From the NCBI RefSeq assembly GCF_000350225.1, contig NW_005179111.1:332899-396898 (forward strand): a stretch of 64,000 nt of DNA, written 5' to 3'. Origin of the DNA: Chondrus crispus. Lineage: Eukaryota > Rhodophyta > Florideophyceae > Gigartinales > Gigartinaceae. The translations under genes were made by a program, and so were the position numbers. The notes beneath the pieces are model-generated. The model was not told the origin of the DNA. It saw nothing but the letters and a program-made list of their open reading frames with translations, and made no database searches. Shown piece after piece: positions 61,795 through 64,000 of the stretch (position 1 is its first letter; each line of letters begins with the position of its first letter).

Positions 61795-64000
61795 TCAACG
61801 ATTCGTATCGTTGGAGGGTTCCGACGACCCTGGAGCACGCGCCCTCGGGGGGCAATAACTTGGATGAAACTGCAACTCGGGCTCCATTTCATGGAGCGGA
61901 GGAAGTGTGGCCTCCCCGTGGGGAGTCCAACCCCGAGGCGGATCAGCAGATGTCGCGAGTGCGTCGGTCGTCGAGAGGCCGTACCCGCGACCCTCATAAG
62001 GATCTCGAAGATTCTGCCGCGGCGTGGACGCAGCATGCTCCGGGGGCCCAACACGAGCGGCTCTGAGCGCGTCCCGTTCTCCGCGATACCGATCGCGGTC
62101 GACGACGGCGCGCTGGAGATCGCTCGCGCGACGTGAGGAGGCACCGCGTAGGACTTCGAGCTCGCACCGGGCGTCGCGCAGCTGTGCTGCAAGAGAGTCA
62201 CGTTCAGCGGCAAAAGACTGACGCTCCGTTTCGAGGCGACGCGCTTCGCTACTGCGCTCAAGGTACCAATTCGTCAGGGTCCGAAGTAGACCCTCCACAT
62301 TCCAGGTCCGGTCAATTAAGCTCCCCAGGGCGCGGGACAACCTGGGGATGGCGGTGATCTCGCGACGAGCTAGGTCGAGACTAAGCACAGTGAATCGCGG
62401 TGTACCAGGGTACCCAACCGATCCTAGGGAAGGCAGCGGAGGCAACGTAGTCCCCGCCGCCGTATCGTGACCGACTTCGGGATGCGCCCGCACTGCGATG
62501 GCTGGGGATTCGCCATCGAAGTCACGATATCTCTTCCGCCGCGCCTCTCGCGCCGTGGACCCGACACCTCCTTTGCCACGAGAGGGACCCACCGCACTGG
62601 AGCCCAAACGAGCCACGAAGGCATCTCCTTTTAAATCGTAGGCGAGGAAGAAGCTCTGGGCCCCGGTTGTGTAGTCAGTCCACGGCCGCCGATTGCGTTC
62701 GGGCACCGCAACGGCGCGGTGCATCAAGTCGAGAACCAAAGAGTAGGTCCACGGGACAGACGGGGAGCCGCGCTCCAAGGGGTGCAACGCCACGTCGGGC
62801 AGCGACGGCGCGACCCGACCAAGGAAGGACAGCACACCGATGGGCTGTACGAAAACGCGCCCGTGCAGGGCGACCTCGCTCATGAAAGCGTTGCAAGTTG
62901 ACCACGCCCACTCACCCTCGTAATTGTAGACCAACTCCTCGTAGGCTGGATGCTTCGAGTCAGTACCCGCGAAGCCGAAATGCTTCAAAGCGTAGGGGAG
63001 TAACGGATGCACCCCCAACGATGGGAGTGCCTCCCCTATGCTTGGAGGAAGTTCCGCGAAATCGCCCCGCGATAGGCCCGGGGAAAAGGCAGCGGACGGG
63101 AAGACTCGGCCGTCGTCCTCTTCATTATGGCGGTAGGCCGACCAATCGTTGGGGGCTAAGGCAATACCATGGATACGCATAAGCGCGCAAGCGGACTTTT
63201 GGAGAGCTGCGCGAGCCCGGGAGTGAGTACGAGGACGCGGGCTGACGTACAGCCCCGCTACCTCCGAGAGGACCAACCGACGGGGATCTCGAGGGCCCCG
63301 ATGGAAGAGATACGTCGACATTCGGTCAACGTATTCCGCCTCCTCGATACTATAGACGAACGTCCTGTCACTGGGTATCTCGTCCGGAATTTGATAAGGG
63401 GCGCCGTCGCCCTCAGACAAGAGACGACCCAAGGCAATGGACGCCTCTGCTGCGAGGCCACCCTCGTAGATGGTGTGAACCCGGCGTAGATCGGGGCGCA
63501 AGTGCGCCCTCGCCAGGAGCTCCCCAACGGTAACGCCCGACCGAGCGTGGCGGCGCCACGCGTAGTTCAGGCGACCGAGCGGCAGCGGAATAGACCGCTC
63601 TAGGGGCACCCCCAGCCACTGCGTGGAGGTGTCGGACACCTCCTCCTCTGCGATCCGGCCGAGCCGAGAGGAAGTAGTCGGCGCACCGGGGCACCGACAA
63701 CTTCCGGAAGCCCCGTATGAGCCCAAGACGGGCTGGCACGGACCATCGCGCGGCCATACCGTGAATCCGCCGACGGGTGGGCCGCCCGCGCCATCGATCG
63801 GCGCAGGCGGAAGGGGCATCGGACCCCCCGTCACCAAGGACGGATGGGCAGCAGGAGGCGGAGCGACGGTCGGCAAGGGACCGATCTCCTCGGTTACTGT
63901 AGACGTTCGGGGACCTCGGGATTTTCGGAATGGTCTCGGGGGCCACCAGGGCGCCGGGGCGGAGGAGTTGGGGGCGACCGAAAGGGACTGTGAGGGCACC
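61795..64000 (-). CDS. ORF3 homologue, second locus, runs off the window
   Basis: At least 734 open codons, ending in TGA at 61795; the start lies beyond 64000. It shares all blocks of the 10838-13015 protein: YGASGSCRCPGAP, YAWRRHARSGVTVGELLAR, YQIPDEIPSDRTFVYS, LQKSACALMRIHGIAL, DWSAYR, HPLLPYALKHFGF, ALHPLERGS, EARRKRYRDFD, a C-terminal coiled coil with DRDRYRGERDALR, and HPSYCPP near the end. Divergence is about half the residues, yet no stop or frame change occurs. No pol or LTR is visible beside it within the window. Confidence 0.8.
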   Translation of the reverse strand, partial: VPSQSLSVAPNSSAPAPWWPPRPFRKSRGPRTSTVTEEIGPLPTVAPPPAAHPSLVTGGPMPLPPAPIDGAGGPPVGGFTVWPRDGPCQPVLGSYGASGSCRCPGAPTTSSRLGRIAEEEVSDTSTQWLGVPLERSIPLPLGRLNYAWRRHARSGVTVGELLARAHLRPDLRRVHTIYEGGLAAEASIALGRLLSEGDGAPYQIPDEIPSDRTFVYSIEEAEYVDRMSTYLFHRGPRDPRRLVLSEVAGLYVSPRPRTHSRARAALQKSACALMRIHGIALAPNDWSAYRHNEEDDGRVFPSAAFSPGLSRGDFAELPPSIGEALPSLGVHPLLPYALKHFGFAGTDSKHPAYEELVYNYEGEWAWSTCNAFMSEVALHGRVFVQPIGVLSFLGRVAPSLPDVALHPLERGSPSVPWTYSLVLDLMHRAVAVPERNRRPWTDYTTGAQSFFLAYDLKGDAFVARLGSSAVGPSRGKGGVGSTAREARRKRYRDFDGESPAIAVRAHPEVGHDTAAGTTLPPLPSLGSVGYPGTPRFTVLSLDLARREITAIPRLSRALGSLIDRTWNVEGLLRTLTNWYLERSSEARRLETERQSFAAERDSLAAQLRDARCELEVLRGASSRRASDLQRAVVDRDRYRGERDALRAARVGPPEHAASTPRQNLRDPYEGRGYGLSTTDALATSADPPRGWTPHGEATLPPLHEMEPELQFHPSYCPPRARAPGSSEPSNDTNR

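Noticed and set aside
61795-64000. GTG at 63999 as the start of the second ORF3
   Set aside because: The frame is simply cut by the window edge; the real start is outside.
1-64000. Bacterial or phage origin, CRISPR arrays, tRNA or rRNA genes
   Set aside because: Spliceosomal-type introns, TATA promoters and eukaryotic transposons dominate; no cloverleaf, rRNA core or spacer array was recognised.

Overview
This is nuclear DNA of a eukaryote, most likely an alga, and a red alga fits best. The evidence is indirect. There is one gene of the cyanobacterial/plastid SRPBCC cyclase-dehydrase type, and there are remnants of a trehalose-6-phosphate synthase/phosphatase, an egghead-type GT2 glycosyltransferase and an SDR dehydrogenase. 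Introns are few and short. Almost everything else is transposable elements. No rRNA, tRNA, bacterial operon or CRISPR was recognised.

Layout. 1-8.3 kb: remnants of C2H2 / tyrosine-recombinase-like / RecQ-helicase genes (minus strand), separated by minisatellites (16-bp and 26-bp units) and a telomere-like CCCCTAAT tract. 8.3-25.5 kb: a giant (about 17.2 kb) Ty3/gypsy chromovirus on the minus strand with 622-bp LTRs, gag, pol joined by a canonical A AAA AAC minus-1 slippery site, and an extra 8.5-kb 3' compartment. That compartment holds a long antisense ORF ('ORF3') and fragments resembling cellular genes. 25.5-33.4 kb: a degraded CACTA-like (Transposase_21) transposase with a candidate 23-nt intron, flanked by two accessory ORFs. 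33.7-38.1 kb: a non-LTR retrotransposon with a restriction-like endonuclease and an ATGA overlap between ORF1 and ORF2. 38-41.3 kb: a 26-bp perfect foldback, copia and gypsy fragments and dense palindromes. 41.7-47.8 kb: the SRPBCC gene, an apparently complete 2.3-kb pogo-like transposon inside TGGTC-rich DNA, and a GT2 pseudogene. 49.6-55.8 kb: a second CACTA-like element with its accessory ORF next to a TPS/TPP pseudogene. 56-61 kb: mostly non-coding, with an SDR gene remnant. 61.8-64 kb: a second, diverged, intact copy of ORF3, running off the window.

The most interesting signal is ORF3. It is a ~730-residue protein of unrecognised fold, uninterrupted at two loci about 49 kb apart at roughly half identity by eye, antisense to gag-pol in the giant element. 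The pol tail plus polypurine tract occurs twice in that element, once at the end of pol and once beside the 3' LTR, bracketing the added compartment. This suggests how the element acquired its extra genes.
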